This document shows positions 10,706 through 21,321 of a DNA stretch of 64,000 nucleotides, in pieces. The stretch is from Shinella zoogloeoides (lineage in GTDB: Bacteria; Pseudomonadota; Alphaproteobacteria; Rhizobiales; Rhizobiaceae), in assembly GCF_033705735.1 (NCBI RefSeq), contig NZ_CP131130.1, positions 2,545,001-2,609,000 on the forward strand, in the 5' to 3' direction. Made by a program: the position numbers and the translations under genes. The notes below the pieces were generated by a model, which was given only the letters and a program-made list of their open reading frames with translations, ran no database searches and had not been told where the DNA came from. Numbering within the stretch: position 1 is the first letter of the stretch; every line of letters starts with the position of its first letter.

Positions 10706-11583
10706 GCGCTCCCAGCCCCGACAACATCATCACCCACGGCAAGCTGACGCGCGCCCTCATCTACACCGCACTCATCCTCTTCGCGTTCTACTACCTGCTG
10801 CCGCTCTATGTGATGCTGGTGAATTCGCTGAAGCCGCTGGAGGAAATCCGCCAGGGCGGCATGCTGAACCTGCCGCAGCAATGGACGATCGAACCCTGGA
10901 TCTCCGCCTGGTCGACGGCGCAGATCGGCGTGCAGCCGACGGGCCTTCGCCCGTTCTTCATCAACTCGATCCTGATGGTCGTGCCGGCCGTCGCGATCTC
11001 CACGATCATCGGCGCGCTGAACGGCTACGTGCTGACCAAGTGGCAGTTCAGGGGCTCGAACGTCTTCTTCGGCCTCTTGCTGCTCTCCTGCTTCATCCCG
11101 TTCCAGATCGTGCTCATCCCGATGGCCCGCATTCTCGGCATGATCGGGCTGGCCGGCTCGATCTGGGGCCTCACCTTCGTGCACATCATCTACGGCCTCG
11201 GCTTCACGACGCTCTACTTCCGCAACTATTATGAGAACTTCCCGACCGAGCTGGTGCGCGCGGCACAGATCGACGGGGCGAGCTTCTTCCAGATCTTCTA
11301 CCGCATCCTGCTGCCCTCCTCCGGCCCGATCATCGTCGTCTCGGTCATCTGGCAGTTCACCAATATCTGGAACGACTTCCTGTTCGGCGCCTCCTTCTCC
11401 GGCGCGGACACGACGCCGATGACGGTGGCGCTCAACAACCTCGTCTCCTCCTCGACGGGCGTGAAGGAATACAACGTGCACTTTGCCGGCGCGATCCTCG
11501 CGGCCCTGCCCACCCTCATCGTCTACATCGTCTCCGGACGCTACTTCGTGCGCGGCCTGATGTCCGGCGCCGTGAAAGGATAA
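10702..11583 (+). CDS. Sugar ABC transporter permease (MalG-type)
   Basis: A 293-residue permease, the MalG-like partner of the preceding gene. It has about six hydrophobic segments and the EAA loop ELVRAAQIDGASFFQIFYRI. The start codon lies within the stop of the upstream permease gene, and the ATPase gene follows after five bases. Together with the binding protein and ATPase it forms a complete CUT1 importer. Confidence 0.9.
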   Translation: MSAPSPDNIITHGKLTRALIYTALILFAFYYLLPLYVMLVNSLKPLEEIRQGGMLNLPQQWTIEPWISAWSTAQIGVQPTGLRPFFINSILMVVPAVAISTIIGALNGYVLTKWQFRGSNVFFGLLLLSCFIPFQIVLIPMARILGMIGLAGSIWGLTFVHIIYGLGFTTLYFRNYYENFPTELVRAAQIDGASFFQIFYRILLPSSGPIIVVSVIWQFTNIWNDFLFGASFSGADTTPMTVALNNLVSSSTGVKEYNVHFAGAILAALPTLIVYIVSGRYFVRGLMSGAVKG

Positions 11584-11588
11584 CGCTC

Positions 11589-12704
<1,116 letters not shown>

Positions 12705-12712
12705 GAACTTCC

Positions 12713-14221
12713 ATGACCACGCAGCCGGACATCGTCATCATCGGATCGGGCATCGGCGGCTCCACCATGGCCGCCGCACTCGCCCCGACGGGCGCGAGGA
12801 TCGTCATCCTTGAGGCGGGTGACCACCTGCCCGACCGCCCGGAGAACCGCGACCAGCGCGCGATCTTCCAGCGCGGCCATTTCCGCCCGAAGGAGATGTG
12901 GTACGAGGCCGACGGCACCGCCTTCAACCCCGGCAACTACTATAATGTCGGCGGCAACTCGAAATTCTACGGCGCAGTTCTTGTGCGCTACCGGAAGGAA
13001 GATTTCGAGGAGATGCGCCACCGCGAGGGCATCTCCCCCGCGTGGCCCTTCCCCTACGAAGAGCTTGAGCCGTGGTATTCCGCAGCCGAAAAGCTCTACA
13101 ACGTGCGCGGCACGCTCGGCGAAGACCCGACCGAGCCGCATCATTCCGCGCCCTACCCCTTCTCGCCCGTGCCGGACGAGCCGGCCATCGCGAAGGTCCG
13201 CGCGAAGATGAAGGCGAACGGGCTGCACCCCTATTCCCTGCCGCTCGGCGTCGATATCGACCGCTGGCTCGCCAAGGCGAAGACGCCGTGGGATGCGCAC
13301 CCGAACTGCAACGACGGCAAGATGGATGCGGAAAGCACGGCGCTTGCCGAAGCGCTGAAACATCCGAATGTCGAACTGCGCACCAATTGCCGGGTGACAC
13401 GGCTCGCAACGGCTCCGCATGGCCGCACCATCTCGACCGTGCACTACAAGCGTGGCGACACGGCGGAAAGCCTTTCGCCGAAGCTGGTGATCCTTTCGGC
13501 CGGCGCGGTGCAATCGGCCGTGCTCCTGCTGCGCTCTGCCTCGGAGGCCTTCCCGAAGGGGCTTGCCAACAGCTCCGACCAGGTCGGCCGAAACTTCATG
13601 AACCACAATTCGAGCGCCGTGATCGGCCTCTCGCCCTTCTACCGCAACACCTCCGTCTATCAGAAGAGTTTTGGCTTCAACGACTACTACCTCTCGGACG
13701 GCAACGGCGGCCCGCCGCTCGGCAATGTGCAGCTTCTCGGCCGCGTCTCGGGAAAAATCTTGAAGGCCAGCATGCCCTCCGTGCCGGAATGGCTGCTGGA
13801 GCAGGTGGCAAGCCGCGCCATCGATTTCTACGCGATGAGCGAGGACCTGCCGCATCCCGAAAGCCGCATCATGGTCGACCGCGACCGCATCGTCATGAAA
13901 TGGACCCGCACCAACTGGCAGGCCCATCTCGACCTCGTAACGAAATTGAAGGGCGCGCTGAAGAAGGCGGGCTTCCCCATCGTTCTCGCCCGCCCCTTCG
14001 ACAAGCGCACGCCCTCGCACCAGTGCGGCACCGTGCGCATCGGCAGCGATCCGACGGATGCGCCGCTCGACATCTGGTGCCGCGCCCACGACCATCCGAA
14101 CCTCTTCGTGGTCGATGCTTCCTATCTGCCGACCTCGGCCGCGGTGAACCCCGCGCTGACGGTCGCCGCACAGGCGCTGCGGGTGGCGAACCACATCCAA
14201 TCGAGGGACTTTGCCGCATGA
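12713..14221 (+). CDS. GMC-family FAD-dependent oxidoreductase (sugar dehydrogenase-like)
   Basis: A 502-residue flavoprotein. The N-terminal dinucleotide motif IIGSGIGGSTMAAAL binds FAD. The C-terminal catalytic pair of the GMC fold appears as H436 in PSHQCGTVRIGSD and N479 in AAVNPALT, the arrangement of pyranose-oxidase and gluconate-dehydrogenase-like members. No Tat or Sec signal is seen, so it is probably cytoplasmic. Its place in the sugar-importer operon suggests oxidation of the imported sugar or a derivative. It overlaps the following SDR by four bases. Confidence 0.85.
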   Translation: MTTQPDIVIIGSGIGGSTMAAALAPTGARIVILEAGDHLPDRPENRDQRAIFQRGHFRPKEMWYEADGTAFNPGNYYNVGGNSKFYGAVLVRYRKEDFEEMRHREGISPAWPFPYEELEPWYSAAEKLYNVRGTLGEDPTEPHHSAPYPFSPVPDEPAIAKVRAKMKANGLHPYSLPLGVDIDRWLAKAKTPWDAHPNCNDGKMDAESTALAEALKHPNVELRTNCRVTRLATAPHGRTISTVHYKRGDTAESLSPKLVILSAGAVQSAVLLLRSASEAFPKGLANSSDQVGRNFMNHNSSAVIGLSPFYRNTSVYQKSFGFNDYYLSDGNGGPPLGNVQLLGRVSGKILKASMPSVPEWLLEQVASRAIDFYAMSEDLPHPESRIMVDRDRIVMKWTRTNWQAHLDLVTKLKGALKKAGFPIVLARPFDKRTPSHQCGTVRIGSDPTDAPLDIWCRAHDHPNLFVVDASYLPTSAAVNPALTVAAQALRVANHIQSRDFAA

Positions 14222-14997
14222 CGACCGTACCCCGCCCCGTCGCCATCGTCACCGGCGGCCGCCGTGGCATCGGCCTCGGCATCGCCAGGGCCCTTGCCGC
14301 CGAAGGCTTCGATATCGCGGTCACCGGCATCGGTGAGGCGGATGCCGCGACCGACGCCATGCTGGCCGACCTTGGCGCGCTCGGCGCCCGGGCGATCTAC
14401 CTGAAAGGCGACCTTGCCGACGTTTCCGGCCATGCGGCGACCGTAGCAAGCATCGAAGACCGGCTCGGCGCTATCGGTTGCCTCGTCAACAATGCCGGCA
14501 TCGCCTCGGTCGTGCGCGGCGATTTCCTCGATCTCGCGCCCGACAATTTCGACACCATCGTCGCGACGAACCTGCGCGGCACCGTCTTCTTCACTCAGGC
14601 CGTGCTGAAGGCGATGCTGCATTCGAAACAGGCGGCCGGCCCGCGCTCCATCATCAACATCACCTCCATCTCGGCCGGCCTCACCTCGCCTGAACGGCTC
14701 GACTACTGCATGACCAAGGCGGGCCTTGCCGCCTTCAGCCAGGGGCTGGCGCTGCGGCTCGCGGAGACCGGCATCTCCGTTTTCGAGATCCGCCCCGGCA
14801 TCATTCGGTCCGAAATGACGGCCGGCGTCTCGGCGAAATACGACGCACTCATCGAAAGCGGCCTCGTGCCGATGAAGCGCTGGGGCGAGCCTGGCGATAT
14901 CGGCAACGCCGCGGCGGCACTCGCCGCCGGAAAATTCGCCTTCGCCACCGGCTCGGTGATCAATCTCGACGGCGGCCTCGCCATCGGGCGGCTTTGA
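14218..14997 (+). CDS. SDR-family oxidoreductase (annotated family: 3-ketoacyl-ACP reductase-like)
   Basis: A 259-residue classical short-chain dehydrogenase. The cofactor motif is TGGRRGIG, the structural motif is NNAG and the catalytic Tyr-Lys pair is in DYCMTK, with a serine in NITSISAG. It starts inside the stop of the GMC gene and ends the sugar-uptake operon before a RIME-like repeat. Relatives are often named 3-ketoacyl-ACP reductase, but the operon suggests a sugar or sugar-lactone substrate. Confidence 0.87.
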   Translation: MTTVPRPVAIVTGGRRGIGLGIARALAAEGFDIAVTGIGEADAATDAMLADLGALGARAIYLKGDLADVSGHAATVASIEDRLGAIGCLVNNAGIASVVRGDFLDLAPDNFDTIVATNLRGTVFFTQAVLKAMLHSKQAAGPRSIINITSISAGLTSPERLDYCMTKAGLAAFSQGLALRLAETGISVFEIRPGIIRSEMTAGVSAKYDALIESGLVPMKRWGEPGDIGNAAAALAAGKFAFATGSVINLDGGLAIGRL

Positions 14998-15005
14998 CGG
15001 GGGTG

Positions 15006-15114
15006 CCCCTCACCCCACCCTCTCCCCGCAAGCGGGGCGAAGGAGACGAGAGGACGCGGCAAATTCCCTTCTCCCTGCCTGCGGGGAGAAGGTGCCGGCA
15101 GGCGGATGAGGGGC
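15006..15114. repeat. RIME-like palindromic repeat
   Basis: A second copy of the element at 9672-9780. It begins with cccctcacccc, contains a ctccccgcaagcgggg hairpin and a cttctccctgcctgcgggga hairpin, and ends with gtgccggcaggcggatgagg. It separates the SDR gene from the second GMC gene. Confidence 0.8.
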
Positions 15115-15155
15115 GAACCCTCCGGCCAACGGCACCGAAATCCTGAGGACAGAGC

Positions 15156-16811
15156 ATGACCTATGACTATATCATCACCGGCGCGGGACCGGCGGGCTGC
15201 GTGCTGGCGAACCGGCTCTCGGAAGACCCTGATATCCGCGTGCTGCTGCTGGAAGCCGGCGGCGGGGACTGGAATCCGCTGTTCCACATGCCGGCCGGCT
15301 TCGCCAAGATGACGAAGGGCGTGGCGAGCTGGGGCTGGGAGACCGTGCCGCAGAAGCACATGAAGGGCCGCGTGCTGCGTTATACGCAGGCCAAGGTCAT
15401 CGGCGGCGGCTCCTCGATCAACGCCCAACTCTATACCCGCGGCAACGCGGCGGACTACGACCTCTGGGCCAGCGAGGACGGCTGCGAGGGCTGGAGCTAT
15501 CGGGAGATCCTGCCCTATTTCAAGCGCGCCGAGGACAACCAGCGCTTCGCCGACGACTACCATGCCTATGGCGGGCCGCTCGGCGTTTCCATGCCTGTCT
15601 CGGCCCTGCCGATCTGCGACGCCTATATCCGCGCCGGCCAGGAACTCGGCATTCCCTACAACCACGATTTCAACGGAAGCCAGCAGGCCGGCGTCGGCTT
15701 CTACCAGCTCACCCAGCGCAACCGCCGACGCTCCTCCGCCTCGCTTTCCTACCTTTCGCCGATCCGGGAGCGGAGGAACCTCACCATCCGCACCGGCGCC
15801 CGCGTGGCCCGCATCGTGCTGGAGGGAAGCCGCGCGGTCGGCGTCGAGGTTGTGACGGGCAATAGCGTCGAGACGATCCGGGCGGAGCGCGAGGTGCTCG
15901 TCACGTCGGGCGCCATCGGCTCGCCGAAGCTGCTGCAGCAATCCGGTATCGGCCCGGCCGATCATCTGCGATCCGTCGGCGTCGAGGTGAAGCACGACCT
16001 GCCGGGCGTCGGCTCGAACATGCAGGACCATCTCGACCTCTTCGTCATCTGCGAATGCACCGGTGACCACACCTATGACGGCGTCGCGAAGCTGCACCGC
16101 ACGCTCTGGGCCGGCCTGCAATATGTGCTCTTCCGTTCCGGTCCCGTCGCCTCCTCGCTCTTCGAGACGGGCGGCTTCTGGTATGCTGACCCGCAGGCCC
16201 GCTCGCCGGATACCCAGTTCCATCTCGGCCTCGGCTCCGGCATCGAGGCGGGCGTGGAGCGGCTGAAGAATGCCGGCGTGACCCTGAACTCCGCCTATCT
16301 GCATCCCCGCTCGAAGGGCACGGTGCGCCTTGCCTCCGCCGATCCCTCGGCCGCGCCGCTGATCGACCCCAACTACTGGGAGGACCCGCACGACCGGAAG
16401 ATGTCGATCGAGGGGCTGAAGGTCGCCCGCGAAATCATGCAACAGGCCGCGCTAAAACCCTATGTCATGGCCGAGCGCCTGCCCGGACCGAAATTCGTCA
16501 CCGACGAGGACCTGTTCGACTACGGCTGCGCCAATGCCAAGACCGACCACCACCCGGTCGGCACCTGCAAGATGGGTACGGGCGCGGATGCGGTCGTCGG
16601 CCTCGATCTGAAGGTGCACGGGCTTGAAGGTTTGCGCGTCTGCGACAGTTCCGTCATGCCGCGCGTTCCCTCCTGCAATACCAATGCGCCGACCATCATG
16701 GTGGGCGAGAAGGGCGCCGACATCATCCGCGGCCTGCCGGCATTGCCGGCGCAGGTCTTTTCATATGAGCGCAACGACACGCGCCCGCGTGCCCGCGCCG
16801 ATATCCGATAG
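15156..16811 (+). CDS. GMC-family oxidoreductase (choline/alcohol dehydrogenase-like)
   Basis: A 551-residue GMC flavoenzyme. It starts MTYDYIITGAGPAGCVLANR with the FAD-binding motif, and the conserved VIGGGSSINAQ segment follows near residue 82. The active site near the C-terminus is DHHPVGTCKMG (H466) and SCNTNAPTIMVGEK (N510), the typical His/Asn pair of this family. It oxidises a primary alcohol, with the substrate unresolved; choline is one option because an osmolyte importer follows at 17237, but betA-specific context is missing. Confidence 0.87.
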   Translation: MTYDYIITGAGPAGCVLANRLSEDPDIRVLLLEAGGGDWNPLFHMPAGFAKMTKGVASWGWETVPQKHMKGRVLRYTQAKVIGGGSSINAQLYTRGNAADYDLWASEDGCEGWSYREILPYFKRAEDNQRFADDYHAYGGPLGVSMPVSALPICDAYIRAGQELGIPYNHDFNGSQQAGVGFYQLTQRNRRRSSASLSYLSPIRERRNLTIRTGARVARIVLEGSRAVGVEVVTGNSVETIRAEREVLVTSGAIGSPKLLQQSGIGPADHLRSVGVEVKHDLPGVGSNMQDHLDLFVICECTGDHTYDGVAKLHRTLWAGLQYVLFRSGPVASSLFETGGFWYADPQARSPDTQFHLGLGSGIEAGVERLKNAGVTLNSAYLHPRSKGTVRLASADPSAAPLIDPNYWEDPHDRKMSIEGLKVAREIMQQAALKPYVMAERLPGPKFVTDEDLFDYGCANAKTDHHPVGTCKMGTGADAVVGLDLKVHGLEGLRVCDSSVMPRVPSCNTNAPTIMVGEKGADIIRGLPALPAQVFSYERNDTRPRARADIR

Positions 16812-16820
16812 GGGTTTGCC

Positions 16821-17138
16821 ATGATCCGCCACTGCGTCTTCATCCGCTTCAAGCCGACCATCTCCGTCGCCTACAAGACCGAACTCTTCAACGAGATCGA
16901 CGCCCTGAAGGATCGTCTGCCGGGCATGGTCGCCGTGCATATCGGCACCAATGTCAGCCCGGAAACGGGCATGGACAAGGGCTTCAGCGACGGCTTCATC
17001 GTCGACTTCGCCGACAGCTTCTCCCGTGACGCCTATCTGGAAGACCCCGGACACAGGGAAACCGGCGCGCGGCTCGTCGCCGCCGCGGAAGGCGGGGTCG
17101 CCGGCATCCTCGTCTACGACCTGGAGACCGACGACTAG
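16821..17138 (+). CDS. Dabb (stress-responsive alpha/beta barrel) domain protein
   Basis: A 105-residue protein starting MIRHCVFIRFKP, the typical opening of the dimeric Dabb ferredoxin-like fold. The segments VAVHIGTNVSPE and GFIVDFADSFSRDAYLEDPGH match the family. The biochemical role of bacterial members is mostly unknown. The gene begins nine bases after the GMC gene, so the two are probably co-transcribed and may act on one pathway. Confidence 0.85.
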   Translation: MIRHCVFIRFKPTISVAYKTELFNEIDALKDRLPGMVAVHIGTNVSPETGMDKGFSDGFIVDFADSFSRDAYLEDPGHRETGARLVAAAEGGVAGILVYDLETDD

Positions 17139-17240
17139 AGCGATTCCAGCAAAAGTGCGCAGCGGTTTTGCGTCCGGAATTGCGTTAAAACAAAGAGTTA
17201 GAGCGTTTTCGCGATTCGGAGAAAAGCGGAAATGCTCTAG
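17137..17240. repeat. Dispersed intergenic repeat with hairpin (copy 1)
   Basis: Bases 17144-17185 (beginning ttccagcaaaagtgcgcagc) are identical over 42 bases to 45516-45557. The second half is an imperfect hairpin: agagcgttttcgc near 17200 pairs with gcggaaatgctct near 17238. The element fills the gap between the convergent Dabb and permease genes. It looks like a small rhizobial repeat family, possibly with terminator function. Confidence 0.7.
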
Positions 17241-17980
17241 ACGCGCCCGGCCCGTCGCGACAGCACGCGCTCAACGGCGGAGAAGGCATCGTAGATCAGC
17301 ACCGCCAGCGCGGCGACGACGAGGCCGCCCTGCAGCACGAAGGCGAGATTGTTCGATTGCAGGCCCGCGATGATGACCTCGCCGAGGGTCCTGGCCGCTA
17401 CCGTCGAGCCGATGGTGGCCGTTGCGAGGCTGATCGTCACCGAAAGGCGGATGCCGGCAAGGATGACCGGCAGGGCGAGCGGCAATTCCACCTTGGTCAG
17501 CCGTTGCCGGGCCGTCATGCCTGTGCCGCGCGCCGCCTCCATGATGGCGGGCGGCAGGGTGGAAAGGCCGGTCATGGCGTTCTCGAAGATCGGCAGGAGG
17601 CCGTAGAGGAAGAGCGCGATCAGCGTCGGCTTCTCGCCGAAGCCGACGACGGGCACGGCAAGCGCCAGAACGGCGACCGGCGGAAAGGTCTGGCCGATAT
17701 TCACGAGGCTGCGCGAGAGCGGCAGGAACTCCGCGCCGACCGGCCGCGTGACGAGGACGGCGAGACCGACCGCCACGACGGTCGCGGCGAAGGTCGCGAT
17801 GAAGACCGTGGCGAGATGTGACAGCGTCAGCGACAGGAGGCTGCCCTGATTGTAGACCGCCGGCGCATTGGCCTGCACCAGCGGTTTCAGCAGCGGCTCG
17901 AAAAGCGCCGGCTGCACGAGGAAGGTGACCAGCACGACAAGCACCGCGAACCGCAGCAGATTGGGCAGCAGGCGCCTCAT
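17237..17980 (-). CDS. yehW: Osmoprotectant-type ABC transporter permease (YehW-like)
   Basis: A 247-residue permease with about five membrane segments and the EAA-like loop MEAARGTGMTARQRLTKVELP. Length and gene order match YehW (about 243 residues) of the E. coli yehZYXW system. It starts four bases inside the ATPase stop. It forms the second permease of the importer encoded at 17237-21034. Specificity (glycine betaine-like or another compound) is unknown. Confidence 0.83.
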   Translation of the reverse strand: MRRLLPNLLRFAVLVVLVTFLVQPALFEPLLKPLVQANAPAVYNQGSLLSLTLSHLATVFIATFAATVVAVGLAVLVTRPVGAEFLPLSRSLVNIGQTFPPVAVLALAVPVVGFGEKPTLIALFLYGLLPIFENAMTGLSTLPPAIMEAARGTGMTARQRLTKVELPLALPVILAGIRLSVTISLATATIGSTVAARTLGEVIIAGLQSNNLAFVLQGGLVVAALAVLIYDAFSAVERVLSRRAGRV

Positions 17981-18915
17981 TCCGGCCTCGCGGCACGGCG
18001 GGCAAGGCCGGCAAGCGTGACGCGGCCGATGGGCGCGCCATCAGGCCCCACGACGGGCAGCGCCTCCCTGCCGGACCAGAGCAGCGCGGACAAGGCATCG
18101 CGCTGGCTCGTCCCGACCGCAAGCGGCTCGCCTTCGGCACTGCCGCTTTCCACGGCGTCGCCCACCGTGCCGATGGACAGCAACCGGAAGGGCCGCTCGC
18201 CCGCACCGATCAGCGTCTCCACGAAACCGGTGGCGGGCTTCACCAGCATTTCCTCGGGTCTGGCATATTGCACGATCCGCCCCTCGTCCATCACCGCGAT
18301 CCTGTCGGCGAGGTGGAACGCCTCTCCCATGTCGTGCGTGACGAGCACGATGGTCGTGCCGAAATGTTTCTGGATCGCCAGCAGGTCGTCCTGCGCCTTG
18401 GCGCGGATGACGGGGTCGAGCGCGCCGAAGGGTTCGTCCATCAGGAGGATGTTCGGCTCGGCGGCGAGCGCCCGGGCAACGCCGACGCGCTGCTGCTGGC
18501 CGCCCGAGAGCTCATGCGGATAGCGCGGGCCGAAAGCGGCGGGATCGAGCTGGAAGAGCGATAGCAGCTCCTCGACCTTGGCGTCGATGCGTGCCCTCTC
18601 CCAGCCGAGCAGCGCCGGCACGGTGGCGATGTTCTCAGCGACCGTGCGGTGCGGGAAGAGACCGTGCCCCTGGATGGCGTAGCCGATGCGGCGGCGCAGT
18701 TCGTAGCCGGGAATGGCGGTGTTGGGCGCGCCGTCGATGCGGATCTCGCCAGAGCTCGGCTCGACGAGGCGGTTGATCATGCGCATCAGCGTCGTCTTGC
18801 CCGCCCCGGACGTGCCGACAATGACGGTGATCGTGTGCGGGGCGATGGTCATCGAGGCATTGTCGACGACGACCGTATCGCCATAGCGCTTGGTGATGCT
18901 GTCGATCTCGATCAT
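17977..18915 (-). CDS. yehX: Osmoprotectant-type ABC transporter ATP-binding protein with CBS region (YehX-like)
   Basis: A 312-residue ATPase: Walker A GTSGAGKTT, signature LSGGQQQR, Walker B LLMDEPFGALD. Residues after about 250 resemble a CBS module, which in OpuA-type systems senses ionic strength. Length matches YehX (308). It overlaps both neighbouring permease genes by four bases, so the operon is tightly coupled. Confidence 0.87.
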   Translation of the reverse strand: MIEIDSITKRYGDTVVVDNASMTIAPHTITVIVGTSGAGKTTLMRMINRLVEPSSGEIRIDGAPNTAIPGYELRRRIGYAIQGHGLFPHRTVAENIATVPALLGWERARIDAKVEELLSLFQLDPAAFGPRYPHELSGGQQQRVGVARALAAEPNILLMDEPFGALDPVIRAKAQDDLLAIQKHFGTTIVLVTHDMGEAFHLADRIAVMDEGRIVQYARPEEMLVKPATGFVETLIGAGERPFRLLSIGTVGDAVESGSAEGEPLAVGTSQRDALSALLWSGREALPVVGPDGAPIGRVTLAGLARRAARPE

Positions 18916-20072
18916 GCGGCCCCGCCGGATCTGTTGCTGGAGATTTCCGTCGCGGCATCGAGCAGGACGGCGGCGGCGAAAGCGAGCGCGACGGTCGGCG
19001 CCGCGCCGAGCAGGACGAGGTCCATCGCCGTCTGGCCGATGCCCTGGAAGACGAAGACGCCGAAACCGCCGCCGCCGATGAGGGCGGCGATGGTCGCAAG
19101 TCCGATATTCTGCACCAGCACGATGCGGATGCCGGTGAGGATGACCGGGAAGGCGAGCGGCAGCTCGACGCCGAAGAGCCGCTGGCGATCCGTCATGCCG
19201 ATGCCACGCGCGGCGTCATCGGCATCGCGCGGCACGCCGGCAAGGCCGACCACCGTATTGGCGACGACCGGCAGCAGCGAGTAGAGGAACAGCGCGACGA
19301 AGGCGGGCGCGGCGCCAATGCCGCGAATGCCGATGGCCGCAGCCCCCGGCACATGCAGCGCGATCCAGCCTAACGGCGCGATCAGCAGGCCGAAAAGCGC
19401 AATCGACGGGATCGTCTGGATGATGTTCAGCACGTTGAGCACGCCGGCCCTCAGCGCCTCCACCCGATGACAGAGGATGCCGAGCGGCAGGCCGGCGAGC
19501 GTGGCGGCGGCGAGCGAGCCGAGCGCCAGCACGACATGCCGTCCCGCCTCCAGCCAGAACGTATCGGCGCGATTCGCATATTCCTTCATGAGCGACAGGC
19601 CGTCCCAGGCGCCGGACATCAGGAGCGCCGCCGCCGCCAGCACGACGGCAGCAAGCAGCGCGATACGGGCATAGGGCGACAACCTCAGCCGGGTGAGCGC
19701 ATCGGCGGCCAGAAGCGCGAAGGCAAAGCCCGTAAGCCAGAAGCCGGAGGCCGGCGCGACGCGGGCATAGCTGTTCTCCGGCGGCGTGAGATGGCCGGCG
19801 GAAAGGCCGATCAGGACGGCGAGCGCCAGAACGGCGGCAAGGCCGAGCAGGAGCCGCAGGACCGTCGGCGTCTTCAGGACGACGATCACGATGGCAACGG
19901 CGACGAAGGCGAGGAGCGCGGGCCCGAGCCCGCCGGGAAGCGCCTCGAGGATCAGCCGGCCCTCGCCCGGCACGATGCGGTTGGCCCGGAAACTGGCGAA
20001 GGGCGCCAGAAAGGCGCCGTAGGCCAGCAATGCGGCGATCACCACGCCGAGCTTGTCGATCCTGAACGTCAT
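18912..20072 (-). CDS. yehY: Osmoprotectant-type ABC transporter permease with long N-terminal region (YehY-like)
   Basis: A 386-residue permease, as long as YehY (385). The N-terminal half holds several extra hydrophobic segments (for example GLGPALLAFVAVAIVIVVL), and the C-terminal half is the standard permease core with a loop DAARGIGMTDRQRLFGVELP. It follows the binding protein gene by about 50 bases and overlaps the ATPase gene by four. Confidence 0.85.
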   Translation of the reverse strand: MTFRIDKLGVVIAALLAYGAFLAPFASFRANRIVPGEGRLILEALPGGLGPALLAFVAVAIVIVVLKTPTVLRLLLGLAAVLALAVLIGLSAGHLTPPENSYARVAPASGFWLTGFAFALLAADALTRLRLSPYARIALLAAVVLAAAALLMSGAWDGLSLMKEYANRADTFWLEAGRHVVLALGSLAAATLAGLPLGILCHRVEALRAGVLNVLNIIQTIPSIALFGLLIAPLGWIALHVPGAAAIGIRGIGAAPAFVALFLYSLLPVVANTVVGLAGVPRDADDAARGIGMTDRQRLFGVELPLAFPVILTGIRIVLVQNIGLATIAALIGGGGFGVFVFQGIGQTAMDLVLLGAAPTVALAFAAAVLLDAATEISSNRSGGAA

Positions 20073-20122
20073 GAATGCCTTTCGAAAGGCCCCTCGCCGC
20101 GAAAGGCGAAGGGCAAGGCCGG

Positions 20123-21034
20123 CTATTTCAGGAAGCCGTTCTTCTTGAGGAAGTCCTCGGCAACGGCCTTGGCCGGCTCGCCGCCGACCTGGACGCGGCC
20201 GTTCAGGTCCTGCAGCGTGACGAGATCGAGCTTCTCGAAGACCGGCTTCAGGAGGTCCTCGATCTGCGGATTGTCCTTCAGCACGGCTTCGCGGATGATC
20301 GGCGCCGGCTGGTAGACCGGCTGGACGCCCTTGTCGTCCTCGAGCACGACGAGGCCGGACGGGGCGATGCCGCCATCGGTGCCGTAGACCATGGCGGCAT
20401 TGGCGCCGTTCGTCTGGTTGGCGGCCGCCGAGATGGTCGCGGCCGTGTCGCCGCCCGAAAGGGTGATGAGTTGATCGGGCTTCAGGGTGAAACTGTATGT
20501 CGTCTGGAAGGCCGGAAGCGCCGCGGCCGAATTGACGAATTCGGACGAGGCGGCGAGCACCACCTTGCCGCCGCCGGAGACGTATTTGCCGAAATCCGTC
20601 AGCGTCGCCAGCTTGTTCGGCTCGGCGACGTCCTTGCGCAGCGCGATCGCCCAGGTATTGTTGGCCGGCGACGGCGTCAGCCAGACGATCTTGTTGGCGT
20701 CGAAGTCGAGCGTCTTGGCAAGCTCGTAGGCCTTGGTCGCATCCTTCCAGGCCGGGTCGTCGGCCTTTTCGAAGAAGAAGGCGGCATTGCCGGTATATTC
20801 CGGATAGATGTCGATCTCGCCGGCAATGATCGCCTTGCGCACGACCGGCGTCGCGCCGAGCTGCACCCGGTCCGTCGTCTGGATGCCATTGGCATTCAGC
20901 ACGGCAAGGATGATGTTACCGAGCACCCCGCCCTCGGTGTCGATCTTGGAGGAGACGACGACCTGGGCCTGGGCGGCGCCGGCGGCAAGACCGAGCGCGA
21001 GGGCAGCTCCGAGGAATTTGACGGCTGGACGCAT
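20123..21034 (-). CDS. osmF: Osmoprotectant-type ABC transporter substrate-binding protein (OsmF/YehZ-like)
   Basis: A 303-residue periplasmic binding protein of the OpuAC/QAT family. I use ATG 21034, preceded by AAGGT, which gives the signal peptide MRPAVKFLGAALALGLAAGA ending AQAQ. The sequence DIYPEYTGNAAFFF is characteristic of OsmF/ProX-type proteins. E. coli OsmF is 305 residues and has the same operon order. The ligand is not predictable; the E. coli system has low affinity for glycine betaine. Confidence 0.87.
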   Translation of the reverse strand: MRPAVKFLGAALALGLAAGAAQAQVVVSSKIDTEGGVLGNIILAVLNANGIQTTDRVQLGATPVVRKAIIAGEIDIYPEYTGNAAFFFEKADDPAWKDATKAYELAKTLDFDANKIVWLTPSPANNTWAIALRKDVAEPNKLATLTDFGKYVSGGGKVVLAASSEFVNSAAALPAFQTTYSFTLKPDQLITLSGGDTAATISAAANQTNGANAAMVYGTDGGIAPSGLVVLEDDKGVQPVYQPAPIIREAVLKDNPQIEDLLKPVFEKLDLVTLQDLNGRVQVGGEPAKAVAEDFLKKNGFLK

Positions 21035-21134
21035 GGGATGACCTTTCGTGCTGTGCGGGAAATCCAGAATGGTATTTTCACCACGTTTGGAACGGCCCGT
21101 CGGGGCAAGGCATTTCATATATGGCAGGCAATCG

Positions 21135-21175
21135 CAAAAAATAGGCCGCGCGAACACGATTAAGCGCGCGCGGCC
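21135..21175 (-). terminator. Hairpin plus T-run in the osmF leader
   Basis: Read on the minus strand, GGCCGCGCG (21175-21167) pairs with CGCGCGGCC (21152-21144) around a 14-base loop and is followed by TATTTTTT. This is the shape of an intrinsic terminator. It lies about 110 bases upstream of osmF, so it is either a leader attenuator or a block on transcription entering from the divergent gene at 21322. Confidence 0.5.
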
Positions 21176-21321
21176 AAAGCATTTTCAGGATCGCGCGAAG
21201 AGCGGCGATTGGCAATAGAAACACGTTGCAATTGCTGAAAGCATCCAACACTCTGGCGCGAGCTTCGTTTCCATATCGCCGCGTGGAGCCCCGCGCCGCA
21301 GGCATTTCATGGAGAGGCATC

